In this document: in pieces, positions 8,285 through 16,643 of the stretch | Layout of the letters: each line of letters begins with the position of its first letter | Numbering within the stretch: position 1 is the stretch's first letter | Assembly (NCBI GenBank): GCA_044237765.1 | Contig: JBIIEQ010000044.1 | Location: forward strand, 1-28,459 | Reading direction: 5' to 3' | DNA length: 28,459 nucleotides | Source of the DNA: UBA6136 sp044237765 | GTDB taxonomy: Bacteria > Pseudomonadota > Gammaproteobacteria > Methylococcales > Methylococcaceae | The notes under the pieces: model-generated | Told to the model about the DNA's origin: nothing | What the model saw: the letters and a program-made list of their open reading frames with translations, nothing else | Databases searched by the model: none | Position numbers and translations under genes: made by a program

Positions 8285-8301
8285 GCACTTATCATGCCAA
8301 C
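8285..8301 (-). promoter_or_regulatory. sigma-54-like -24/-12 promoter of CorA-like A
   Basis: The minus strand reads TTGGCATGATAAGTGCT: TTGGCATG for YTGGCACG and GTGCT for TTGCW, with the invariant GG-N10-GC spacing. It would start transcription about 54 nt before the TTG start codon. A 14-base core, GGCATGATAAGTGC, is repeated exactly at 19448-19461 upstream of another gene cluster. Confidence 0.68.
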
Positions 8302-8350
8302 CAGCAACCATATGATTTATATTGGCTTATAGGCCTTTTCGGTGTCCTGC

Positions 8351-8368
8351 CTGTGTGATATCCCACAG
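8351..8368. promoter_or_regulatory. palindromic operator upstream of CorA-like A
   Basis: CTGTGTGATATCCCACAG differs from the perfect palindrome at 5032-5049 by one base. Its centre (8359.5) is 61 bp from the -24 GG, identical to the spacing at the other copy, which supports a functional pairing with the promoter. Confidence 0.65.
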
Positions 8369-8412
8369 CACTGAGCCAAATAACACGGTCGATCCACCTC
8401 AGTGTATTGCCG

Positions 8413-10587
8413 CTATTTGTCCAGATGGTCGGCAAAAGGCCGCAGGGCGCCCCGCTCTTCCGGGCGGCCTTGACGACCTACTGCCGGTACTGGTTCCAGC
8501 CACACATCCGCGGCCTGCATGAGATTGTCCGAATTGGGCTGATCGGTGTGTCCGTGCGGAACTAAAAGCGCAGGATGATCAAACGGCGCCCGCTCCCAGC
8601 GGACGCGCTCGTCGGTCAGGCCCTTGAGGAAGGCGATGATGTCGACCTTCTTCTGCTCGGTGAAACCATGGCTGAAGACCCCGGTGGCGAAATGCTGCAG
8701 GTTGGTGACGTTACCCGCACGGTCATAGAACTCGAGCACTTCCTCGAGGCTCTTGAAGCCGCCGTTATGCATATACGGGCCGGTCAGTTCCACATTGCGC
8801 AGCGAGGGGATCTTGAAAGCCCCCAAGGTACTGCGGAAGAGGCGGGTATTGGCCAATTTGTTGACTTCACGCGCCGCGATGTCAGGCTTGGGCACCTGAT
8901 TGTCTATAACCCGCTTTCCGCAATCACGGAAGTTCTCCAGCGAAGGGACAAGCTCCTCCTGCTTGTAGTCGTTGGTAAAGGCGAACGTAAAGTCACATGG
9001 CAAGACCTTGATGGGGTCAACCAGGGTTTTTGAGGGATTCAGCACCCGAGCCAGAAACTGATCGGTGAAAGACAAGGGATTACCCCAGGGGTCATTGCCC
9101 CCCAGTCCCACATCGTAATCCGTGGGCGTTACGCTGGTGTTGGCGAAACCGACGTCCATCACCGCCTGGACAACGCCCTTGCCATCGAAATCCCCATTAA
9201 GCACTCGGCGATCGATCAACCGCGGCGGGTGCGTGGCCGCATCCTCGGCGAGATGCGGCTGTGATGCCAATGACTGGTTGGGACCGGCATGACAGGTGGC
9301 GCAGACCTCGGTCTGGAACAGGTCATACCCCCTCCGCTGCTGCGCATTGAAGGCAGACGGATAGCCTTCGGCATCACGTGGGGAGTCAAACGGGCTGTCG
9401 TCGGAAATCAGGGTGTCTTCATACAGCTGTATGGCCAGTCCGAAGAAAAAGGCGAAGTTGGCTTCCAGTTGGTTGAACGGGGGGGCATCACTGCCCGGCC
9501 GGCCGAAGTCACCCTGGCCGGACCAGTAGCGAGGGGCGAAGCTTTTCTTGATCCAGTCGGCATAGCTGCCGGTGAGCCCCTTGCCAGTGTCATGGCGGAC
9601 CGGGCCGAGGGCGCTGTCTTCGGGGTGGACATCCTGGGCTTCCAGCGGTCGACGGGGGGCAAGCTTGCGACCGAGCAGGGGGAAGGTCCTGAGGGTGCAG
9701 GACATTTCTTTCATGTCGAGCGGGGGGGCGACGGCCTGGGAGGCGAGCGAGGCGTTCTTGAGCAGGAGTCGGGTCTTGACGGTCTTGCCGTCCTTGACTT
9801 CCCAGACGCCGGCTTCTGGATCGCGGGCGCCAAAGGCGTTTTCGCCGTTGAAGAGGTTGTTGGCGCGGCCGTCCCAGAAGCCCCGGTAGCTGAAGGCGGC
9901 GTTGATGACAGTGGGGGCGTTGCGGGTGGCGACGCGGCGGGTGTTGAGACGGCCGGCATGAAAGATCGGGTCTTTCAGTGATTTGCAGACATCCTGACCG
10001 TCGCCTTCGGTCTTGACGCTTTGCAGTTCTCCGTAAAAGGCACCGGCGGAGGAGACGACGTCGTCGGTCTGAAACAGGATTTTTGAGCTTTTGTCCTTGG
10101 GATTCTTGAGCTGAAACAGGGGAAAGTCGCCGGCCTTGAGGGTGTAATTGGCGCCGCCCTGGGCCCCACTGGCAGTGGGCTCGAAGGTGCTGCCGGTCTT
10201 GGACTTTTCATGGCGGATGCCGGTGTCCAGCTGGTTGCGGGTACGCCGGTCGGCGCCGGCATGGAAATGACAAGTGGCGCAGGCCACGCCGTCACTGCCG
10301 ACGTTCATGTCCCAGAACAGGGCCTTGCCCAGCTGTATCGCCGCCGTCTTGTCGATGACAATCGGGGATTCTCCATCCAGCAAACCCGGGGTCACCGGGA
10401 CGCTGATGCCCTTGAGAGGACGGGAGCTTTCGTCGATTCGTTCAGCAACGGCGCCCGCCTCGCCCCAGGCGAGGCAGAAGCCGATCAGACCCACAACAAC
10501 ACCAGGGACCCCGGCCTTTGCCGGGTGTCTCTTCCCTTTAGTCATTCGGATTTCCACGGCCGTCATCTCGGCAGGGATATGAAGCAT
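8413..10587 (-). CDS. di-heme cytochrome c peroxidase, CorB/SACCP-like (peroxidase 2)
   Basis: The protein has 724 residues if ATG 10587 is used. ATGs at 10566 and 10545 are in frame, and 10545 (MTKGKRHPAK) gives the most typical signal peptide. Heme motifs are CATCH at 103-107 and CATCH at 429-433. It is the paralogue of peroxidase 1, nearly identical at the DNA level over the N-terminal half but with a different leader sequence, so the duplication junction lies near 10426 (7108 in copy 1). The gene begins 9 nt after the stop of peroxidase 3, so the two are almost certainly co-transcribed. It is followed after 191 bp by CorA-like A. The family role is periplasmic or surface peroxide-dependent oxidation, possibly of the neighbouring CorA-like protein. 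Confidence 0.84.
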   Translation of the reverse strand: MLHIPAEMTAVEIRMTKGKRHPAKAGVPGVVVGLIGFCLAWGEAGAVAERIDESSRPLKGISVPVTPGLLDGESPIVIDKTAAIQLGKALFWDMNVGSDGVACATCHFHAGADRRTRNQLDTGIRHEKSKTGSTFEPTASGAQGGANYTLKAGDFPLFQLKNPKDKSSKILFQTDDVVSSAGAFYGELQSVKTEGDGQDVCKSLKDPIFHAGRLNTRRVATRNAPTVINAAFSYRGFWDGRANNLFNGENAFGARDPEAGVWEVKDGKTVKTRLLLKNASLASQAVAPPLDMKEMSCTLRTFPLLGRKLAPRRPLEAQDVHPEDSALGPVRHDTGKGLTGSYADWIKKSFAPRYWSGQGDFGRPGSDAPPFNQLEANFAFFFGLAIQLYEDTLISDDSPFDSPRDAEGYPSAFNAQQRRGYDLFQTEVCATCHAGPNQSLASQPHLAEDAATHPPRLIDRRVLNGDFDGKGVVQAVMDVGFANTSVTPTDYDVGLGGNDPWGNPLSFTDQFLARVLNPSKTLVDPIKVLPCDFTFAFTNDYKQEELVPSLENFRDCGKRVIDNQVPKPDIAAREVNKLANTRLFRSTLGAFKIPSLRNVELTGPYMHNGGFKSLEEVLEFYDRAGNVTNLQHFATGVFSHGFTEQKKVDIIAFLKGLTDERVRWERAPFDHPALLVPHGHTDQPNSDNLMQAADVWLEPVPAVGRQGRPEERGALRPFADHLDK
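9329..10426 (-). repeat. 1.1-kb near-identical block, copy 2 (shared with 6011-7108)
   Basis: This is the second copy of the conserved DNA block in the peroxidase genes, at a constant +3318 offset. Together with the 191-bp intergenic regions and the CorA-like genes it forms one unit of a tandem duplication: 7370-10426 against 4064-7108. Confidence 0.85.
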
Positions 10588-10596
10588 CCGATCGCA

Positions 10597-12723
10597 TCAG
10601 TCTTTCAATAGTTGATCGAAAGGCAACAACGGACCCTGGGCTGTATTCCGCCCGTTTTTACCCACCGCCGGAATTTCAAGATACTCATCGGCCGCCAGAT
10701 TCGGGCCCAGCGGGGATGGCTCCGCCTTGGCACCGCGAGGTATCTGAATGGACGGGTGATCAAAGGGGGCTCTCTCCCAGCGGACACGTTCATCGGTCAG
10801 GGTTTTCAGGAAGGCCAACAGGTCGGCCTTGTCCTGTTCGGTCAGGCCCAGAGGAAATACGAAGGTTTCAAAATGGCCCGGATTACCGACATTGTTGCCA
10901 CCCCGGTCGTAGAATTCGATCACTTCTTCAAGAGATTTAACACTGCCATTGTGGAAGAACGGGCCAGTCAGCTCCACGTTGCGTAATGGGGGAATCTTGA
11001 AGGCTCCGGCAATGGCGGCAGACAGCTTGCCACCGCGGGGAAGGGCCAACTGCCTGTTGGCAGTATCCGGTGTGACTACTTTGGAGAGTTCCTTGTACCC
11101 TCGGCAATCATTCCCCTTGGCATTAGGATCCGGCATCAACTCGTTGGCCGGAAAATCAAATGCAAACGGATACTGAAAGTCACACGCCAGCACCTTGACC
11201 GGGTCGACCATGGGAGCATTGCGGTTGGCCAGCCAATCTATGTATTGTTGGGTAAAAGACAGCGGATTTCCCCAGGGGTCGTGATAGTCGATACCCGGAT
11301 CGTAGGCGATGGGGGTCACGCTGGTAATGGCAAAGCCGATATCCAGCATGGGTTTTCCGGCATCGGTTCCCCCGCTTTCCTCGTTGAATCCACCCCGGTC
11401 CATGACATTGTGGAACTTGACCGTCTTGCTGGTGTACACCTCCGGATTGGCCGCCGAGGAGAGCGTGGGCCCGAGGTGACATAGGAAACAGTGATCGTCC
11501 AGGAAGAGTTGCAGCCCATGTCGCTGCTGGGCGTTAAAGGCGATCGGATAGTTATCCTTGTCTCGCTTGGTGTCGAACAAGGTTTGGTCAGAAATTAACG
11601 TGTCTTCGTATAACTGGATCGCCAGACCGAAGAACAGCGAGAAGTTCGCCTCCATTTGCGAATAGGCGGTACCGTCCAGCCTTTGTCCAAACTCGCCCTT
11701 GCCGTTCCACCAACGCTTGGCGAAGGCTTTCTTCACCAGATCGGCATAGCTGCCCTTGAGACCTTTCCCGGAATCACCGACCAGTTGGCCCAGCACGCTG
11801 TCCTCCGGATCCACCGTCTGGGTCTGCAGCGGCGCCCGCTGGAGAATCTTCTGGCCAATATCGGCAAACCGGCGTCCGCCACACGACATTTCCATCGAAT
11901 CAAGGGGGGGGGCCACGGCTTGTGAGGCATTGGACGAATTCTTTAGGTCGATTTTCTGTTTGATGGGCTTCCCATTTTTCACGACCCAGACACCGGCGTT
12001 TGGATCACGGTGCCCCCAACTGGATGAGCCGTTGAAACTGTTGTTGGCGCGTCCATCCCAGAACTGACGAAAATTGAAGCCCGAGTTGATCACGCTGGGG
12101 GCATTCCTGCTGGTGACCTGGCGTGTGTTAAAGGAGCCAACATGAAAGATATCGTCCGGCTCGGTCAGGCAGTCATCATTCGGGTTGGTTTGGCTGACAG
12201 AGAGAAAGATCTGCTTGAATATGCCGGATGATCCGACGACATCATCGGTGTGATAGATGAGTTTTGAATTTCTGTCATTTGGGTTGGCGAACTGCCAGAA
12301 CGGAAAATCACCCTGGGTCAGTTCATAATTGGGCCCGCCGGCGGCGCCACTCAACATTGGCTCAAACGTGTTGGCGGTCGGCTCGCTGTCATGAGTTCCG
12401 CCCGGTGCCAACTGATTTTTTGTTCTGGAATCTGCACCCGCATGGAAATGACAACTGGCACAGGCCACGCCGTCACTCCCGACATTGGTATCCCAGAATA
12501 GGGCCTTGCCCAACTGGATTGCGGCGGCCTTGTTGGTCACATAATTGCCCAAACCGGGCACCTTGGGAATTTTCGCCATCCACAAAGGATCCGGGGGACG
12601 GCCATGCGACCAGGTCGACTGAGCCACGAACAGCGCCATCACCACCCCTAGGAAAAGTCTGGCCGTCATTTTGACGTGCGCGCCATTGACTCCGTTTCCA
12701 TTGATACTCTTTTTAAGGTTCAT
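10597..12723 (-). CDS. di-heme cytochrome c peroxidase, CorB/SACCP-like (peroxidase 3)
   Basis: The 708-residue product starts at ATG 12723, placed 10 nt after a strong AGGAGG; the in-frame TTG at 12732 is too close to that site. The N-terminus is a signal peptide (hydrophobic about 22-36). Heme motifs are CASCH at 88-92 and CFLCH at 412-416. It is more diverged than the other two peroxidases but keeps the same blocks: AAAIQLGKALFWDTNVGSDG, RNAPSVIN, QAVAPPLD and the C-terminal DERVRWERAPFDHP. It is the first gene of the leftward array and lacks a CorA-like partner immediately downstream, so it may be an older member or have another substrate. A nine-base G/C homopolymer lies in the coding sequence at 11904-11912. 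Confidence 0.84.
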   Translation of the reverse strand: MNLKKSINGNGVNGAHVKMTARLFLGVVMALFVAQSTWSHGRPPDPLWMAKIPKVPGLGNYVTNKAAAIQLGKALFWDTNVGSDGVACASCHFHAGADSRTKNQLAPGGTHDSEPTANTFEPMLSGAAGGPNYELTQGDFPFWQFANPNDRNSKLIYHTDDVVGSSGIFKQIFLSVSQTNPNDDCLTEPDDIFHVGSFNTRQVTSRNAPSVINSGFNFRQFWDGRANNSFNGSSSWGHRDPNAGVWVVKNGKPIKQKIDLKNSSNASQAVAPPLDSMEMSCGGRRFADIGQKILQRAPLQTQTVDPEDSVLGQLVGDSGKGLKGSYADLVKKAFAKRWWNGKGEFGQRLDGTAYSQMEANFSLFFGLAIQLYEDTLISDQTLFDTKRDKDNYPIAFNAQQRHGLQLFLDDHCFLCHLGPTLSSAANPEVYTSKTVKFHNVMDRGGFNEESGGTDAGKPMLDIGFAITSVTPIAYDPGIDYHDPWGNPLSFTQQYIDWLANRNAPMVDPVKVLACDFQYPFAFDFPANELMPDPNAKGNDCRGYKELSKVVTPDTANRQLALPRGGKLSAAIAGAFKIPPLRNVELTGPFFHNGSVKSLEEVIEFYDRGGNNVGNPGHFETFVFPLGLTEQDKADLLAFLKTLTDERVRWERAPFDHPSIQIPRGAKAEPSPLGPNLAADEYLEIPAVGKNGRNTAQGPLLPFDQLLKD

Positions 12724-12888
12724 CTTTGCCAATCCTCCTAATTGGGATCACCACGCAATCGGACCACCCGGGAAATCCTGTTTGTTTCTGGGCTTCCTGC
12801 AGGGAAGCCAAACTCAATCTCAAAGTGACGCTAACGGTTTCTAACCTGACCTTTTGCAAGCTGATGATTCAGACCACCCACCGTCCAA

Positions 12889-12922
12889 CAGGTGCATGAC
12901 ACCTGCCGGTGTCATGCACCTG
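12889..12922 (-). terminator. perfect 15-bp stem, 4-nt loop hairpin overlapping the apbE stop codon
   Basis: CAGGTGCATGACACC (12889-12903) and its exact complement (12908-12922) flank the loop TGCC. The apbE stop codon (12914-12912) lies inside the stem. No T-run follows on either strand, so it is not a standard intrinsic terminator. It could cap or stabilise the 3' end of the apbE transcript, or serve as a protein-binding palindrome upstream of peroxidase 3. Confidence 0.5.
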
Positions 12923-13844
12923 AACCATCCGTTGTACCCAGCAAGTTGCCACCGGTTTTTCCGTCAATATCCACCCAGAAATGCGGGGTACCCAGCTGCT
13001 CCAACCAGGACGTACCATTTTTTTCACGCAGCATTCCAATGGTCGATGCACTGCCTGCCACGACACAAAATTCCGCCACCACACTGACGGAAGCGAGATG
13101 ACTCACCGGCCACCCCGTGAGCGGATTAAGGACGTGACCATAGCGACGTCCGTCCACCACCAGACAGCGCTCGTAGTCACCACTGCTGGCCATGGCCCCG
13201 TGACGCAGCCATAGCGTATGTATGAACTCGCCCGGCCGTCTCGGGTGCTGGATTCCAATCGCCCAGGGACTGCCATCCGGATGCGGACCGATGATCTTGA
13301 TATCGCCGCCCAGATTGATCAGACCATGGCGGATTTCCGCCTGCCAGCACAGCGCCGCCACCCGGTCCACGGCGTATTCCTTGACCGCACCGCCGAAATC
13401 CAACTCCAGACCAGGCTGGGGAAAACTCAGCACGGGGGAATCCCAGCGCAGCCGGTGCCAACCCACCCGACCGAGCAGCGCCTCGATCTGCGCGGCATCG
13501 GGCAAAGTGTCACGGTAGGATTGCCAGGCTTCCCGCAATACGCCGGAGGTGATATCGAATAAGCCACCGCTTTCACGATGGCAGGTTTCGACATAATTCA
13601 ACAGGCCGGCGGTTTCCTCATCGACGCTGAGATGACCCCCGGCAGCGGCGACGCGGTTGATGTCGGACAAAAAACTGTCGGCCCGGTACCGTGAATAACG
13701 GGCCTCCAGCCGCGAGACTTCAGCCACCACTCGGCTCGCCATGTGATCGGCGCGGGCGCGGTTTTTTGCATAGAGCTTGATCTCACAGGGCGAACCCATG
13801 GCGTTGAATCTGCGCTCGTAGTAGACGAGCTTGCCCATTTTCAT
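12912..13844 (-). CDS. apbE: ApbE-family FAD:protein FMN transferase
   Basis: The 310-residue product starts at ATG 13844 (GGGA about 8 nt upstream); the alternative TTG at 13859 follows a stop directly. Family blocks are visible in order: NAMGSPCEIKLYA, RYSRYRADSFLSDINRVA, DFGGAVKEYAVDRVA, LINLGGDIKIIGPHPDG, MASSGDYERCLVVDGRRYGHVLNPLTGWP and a GSASTI segment. ApbE moves FMN from FAD to a Thr or Ser of target proteins, using Mg2+. This copy is unusual: no signal peptide, Asn in place of Asp in the usual H-x-x-D-P-x-T-G block, and Gly where a metal-binding Asp is normal (AD-A-L-x-T becomes AG-S-A-S-T). It may be a diverged subfamily. Its likely partner is the DUF3570 protein just upstream, which carries a matching motif. 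Confidence 0.85.
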   Translation of the reverse strand: MKMGKLVYYERRFNAMGSPCEIKLYAKNRARADHMASRVVAEVSRLEARYSRYRADSFLSDINRVAAAGGHLSVDEETAGLLNYVETCHRESGGLFDITSGVLREAWQSYRDTLPDAAQIEALLGRVGWHRLRWDSPVLSFPQPGLELDFGGAVKEYAVDRVAALCWQAEIRHGLINLGGDIKIIGPHPDGSPWAIGIQHPRRPGEFIHTLWLRHGAMASSGDYERCLVVDGRRYGHVLNPLTGWPVSHLASVSVVAEFCVVAGSASTIGMLREKNGTSWLEQLGTPHFWVDIDGKTGGNLLGTTDGSGA

Positions 13845-13946
13845 GAAAGTCAGTCCCAATATTCAGGCCATTAGCCCCCACCCGCCAGGCATCGGCCCCG
13901 GTTCGTGATGAGCGTTGTCAAATCAGGGACGGGCCTCCCGCATAGA

Positions 13947-16640
13947 TCAGAAAGAGAGGCCCCAGCTGGCCCAAAGGGTTCCGGTTCGATCCAGCTGATA
14001 ACCGTTGTAGTCGTTATAGGCCGGCTGCAACCATTCAATCCCGACATGATTGCCGGCAAAATCGCCTGATGTAACCATGGCATTGAGGCCAATGCCGATA
14101 TCGAGATACTGCCCGCCATAACTCTGCGGGGAATCCATGGGTCCGGTCACCTTGAACAATTCAGGATACTGGCCGTTGATGCTGTCCTGGTAGGTATAGA
14201 GAGCGCGAACCGTCCCACTCAGCCAATCCTGTATCTGGTAACCACCCCAGCTGGAGGCCTGAAACAGGTTGCCGACGGCATATCCGGAATCATTGGCACC
14301 TTCCAGTTGGGCCATGGTACTGGCCTGTGCACCCCATTTGAAATCGCCTTCGAAACCGTTGTAGGTCATGCTGGGCCAGAAACTCCAGGTTCCGCTACCG
14401 AGTTGCATGCCGTAATGCTCGAATTCGCTGTTGCCATTGATTCTTCGATTGATGCTGCCGGTGGGCGCGGTGAAACCCAGGGTGATGTGCAATTTGTGTC
14501 CCGGGGCCTCAAACAGCTTGAACATGCCGGAGAAATAGGTGTCACCGATCCCGCCCTCGCCGTGATAAGGATTGGAACCATGACTGGCGTGGATGTCATC
14601 CGGGCTGGGTGGTGGCGCCCCGTCCAGTCGCCGCAGGTGCATGTCCATGCTCATGAACTGCGGCATCAGCATCAAAGTCATCCAGTCAGTCGGCGCATAC
14701 ATGAGGTCAATCATGTACATGTTCATGGTCATGTCCAGCGGGGTATAGGTACATTTGCCCGAGGGTTGACAGCCCTGATTGACGATCTGCTGATCACTTA
14801 CTCGCCCTGAACCATGGTACATGTTGCCCTCTTGCAGGGTGTAGGCATAGCGAACACCCAACATCAAATCACCCGCATTGGGCAGCATATGATTGAACAG
14901 GACGCCTGCCGGTGCATCCATGCCGATGTGGGCCTGGCGGTGATCCTCATGGCCATGATGGTGATGGTGAGCATGCTCGTCACCACCGACATTCGCCATG
15001 CTCATGGCGGATAAGTCGACCTTCACGGCGGCGTTGAACTGGTAGTAATCAAAATCAGCCCAACTACCCTGCCCCGCCCCGCCCATCCGCAAATCCCCGG
15101 CATGGGTATACCACTCGAAACCGGCTTCAAACGCCATCGCCTTTCCAACCTGAGTTGCCACCGTCAAGCCGGTACTGATGGCACCGTAGGCGGATAGACG
15201 GTAATCGCTGGAGTAAGCGTCCAGCGGTACACCCGCCAGATTGAAAGTACGTATGCCATAGGGGCCAGGCACCGAAGGGGCCGCCCCGTCAAAGAGGAAA
15301 TACGGCTGGTAAAAATCGGCCCCATCCTGGGAGTAGTAGCGAAATCTTGGCGTCACGGACCAACTGCCGATGGGCTGTACCCAATCCAGATCGAATGTGT
15401 GCGCGGTAATGCCCCAGTCATCTTGAAAGAGTCGGTAGCCGGCATGGAAAGAGGCGTCCAGCGGCTCGACATATTGCACCATGCGGACATCCCAAATCCC
15501 TTGATTGCGCTCCTCCGGTCGGCGATCCATGACACCCTGCACATTGCCGGCATAGAGCTCGGTACCGTTCTGATCCCACGGGTCCTGGTCATAATCGACA
15601 AATACCATGTCGACGGCTTTGTAGGGGTTGGCAAGATATCCGGTATTCCGAATAAAGCCCAGCCCGGACTCAACTAGTAATTCCTTGTTGACCACCTGAG
15701 CGACACTGAGATGGCTGGACCAGTCCTGTCGGTTTCCGGTGACATATTCCGAGGGTGCCCCATTGGGGTTATCTTCCAGTCGTATTTGCCCTTTCGATCG
15801 ATAGTAGGACTTGTTGACATAGGGCGCGTAGGTGGGGTTGATCAGGGCATTGATATCGCTGTTGTTGTAAACCAGCCCCAGATTGACGGCTGTCCGCTTC
15901 TGGTTGAAGTCCATCCGCCCGTTGATGCTGCCGAAGGCCGAGTTGAAATCGGGCTCCTGCGAAATGCCCCCGCCCAGACTGACCGCCGACTCATCCCACT
16001 CATATCCCAGGCGGAAATCGCCCTGATTACGGATTTCCGGCGAGGCAGAGGCCACCGTTTGTACCAGCCGGGTATCCTCGACATATTCGCCCGTGTCCGA
16101 GTCCAGCCGATACGGATTCATCTGCTTGTCATAGCGGATCGAACCATTGCCTTTGATCAGCGGCGATGCACCGGCCTTGGTGGGATTATTGCCCCCCAGC
16201 GCATTCGGCGCGGAGGCGACGGGTGTAGCCCCCGACCAGGTGTCCTGGACAAAATTGAAGTTGAATTTCCAGCGGTCCTCAAAAGACAGCAGGCCATTGG
16301 CCTGGACATTGTCCACTTGCAAGGGGTTGTACTGGGATTTCAGACCATCCAGAAGCTGCCAGGGTGTTTGCTTGTAATGTCCGTATTGAAAGGAGGCAAT
16401 GTCACCCGTAGCCGCATGGGCCGATGACAAGGAAAGCCCAGGCAGGGCCAGTGCCGCCGCCGTGAGATTCCTGAGACTGCTGGCATCGGGCCCACGGAGG
16501 TCTGATGAACGCAACGCCGACGCGCTGAATCGTTCCAGCAATCTGACCGCGGTATGGGTGGATAACTCGAATCGGTTCCCGGCACCCCTCGCCGCCCTTA
16601 TCGCGGAGGTAAGTAATCCTAGCGCCAAAAGATGCCCCAC
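13947..16640 (-). CDS. DUF3570 outer-membrane protein fused to a His/Met-rich second barrel
   Basis: The protein has 897 residues from GTG 16640, 3 nt after the DUF4266 stop. The first ~50 residues are atypical and the signal sequence (LRNLTAAALALPGL…SAHA) lies at about 57-76, so the true start may be later. Residues about 80-545 are a DUF3570 domain. Near its start is DTWSGATP (D133-T139), which fits the Dxx(S/T)GA(T/S) consensus recognised by ApbE. A His cluster (556-567, HAHHHHHGHEDH) links it to residues about 575-897, a second region rich in Met (DMTMNMYMIDLMYAP, MTLMLMPQFMSMDMHL) with alternating strands. Both parts end in aromatic barrel-like strands (final residue F). A tandem outer-membrane barrel with metal-binding potential is likely. 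Isolated DUF3570 proteins are about half this length. Confidence 0.75.
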   Translation of the reverse strand: MGHLLALGLLTSAIRAARGAGNRFELSTHTAVRLLERFSASALRSSDLRGPDASSLRNLTAAALALPGLSLSSAHAATGDIASFQYGHYKQTPWQLLDGLKSQYNPLQVDNVQANGLLSFEDRWKFNFNFVQDTWSGATPVASAPNALGGNNPTKAGASPLIKGNGSIRYDKQMNPYRLDSDTGEYVEDTRLVQTVASASPEIRNQGDFRLGYEWDESAVSLGGGISQEPDFNSAFGSINGRMDFNQKRTAVNLGLVYNNSDINALINPTYAPYVNKSYYRSKGQIRLEDNPNGAPSEYVTGNRQDWSSHLSVAQVVNKELLVESGLGFIRNTGYLANPYKAVDMVFVDYDQDPWDQNGTELYAGNVQGVMDRRPEERNQGIWDVRMVQYVEPLDASFHAGYRLFQDDWGITAHTFDLDWVQPIGSWSVTPRFRYYSQDGADFYQPYFLFDGAAPSVPGPYGIRTFNLAGVPLDAYSSDYRLSAYGAISTGLTVATQVGKAMAFEAGFEWYTHAGDLRMGGAGQGSWADFDYYQFNAAVKVDLSAMSMANVGGDEHAHHHHHGHEDHRQAHIGMDAPAGVLFNHMLPNAGDLMLGVRYAYTLQEGNMYHGSGRVSDQQIVNQGCQPSGKCTYTPLDMTMNMYMIDLMYAPTDWMTLMLMPQFMSMDMHLRRLDGAPPPSPDDIHASHGSNPYHGEGGIGDTYFSGMFKLFEAPGHKLHITLGFTAPTGSINRRINGNSEFEHYGMQLGSGTWSFWPSMTYNGFEGDFKWGAQASTMAQLEGANDSGYAVGNLFQASSWGGYQIQDWLSGTVRALYTYQDSINGQYPELFKVTGPMDSPQSYGGQYLDIGIGLNAMVTSGDFAGNHVGIEWLQPAYNDYNGYQLDRTGTLWASWGLSF

Positions 16641-16643
16641 CGA

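Noticed and set aside
12752..12768. GG-N10-GC spacing (minus strand) upstream of peroxidase 3
   Set aside because: The -24 part lacks GGCA, and no copy of the palindromic operator is found upstream. The spacing match alone is expected by chance.
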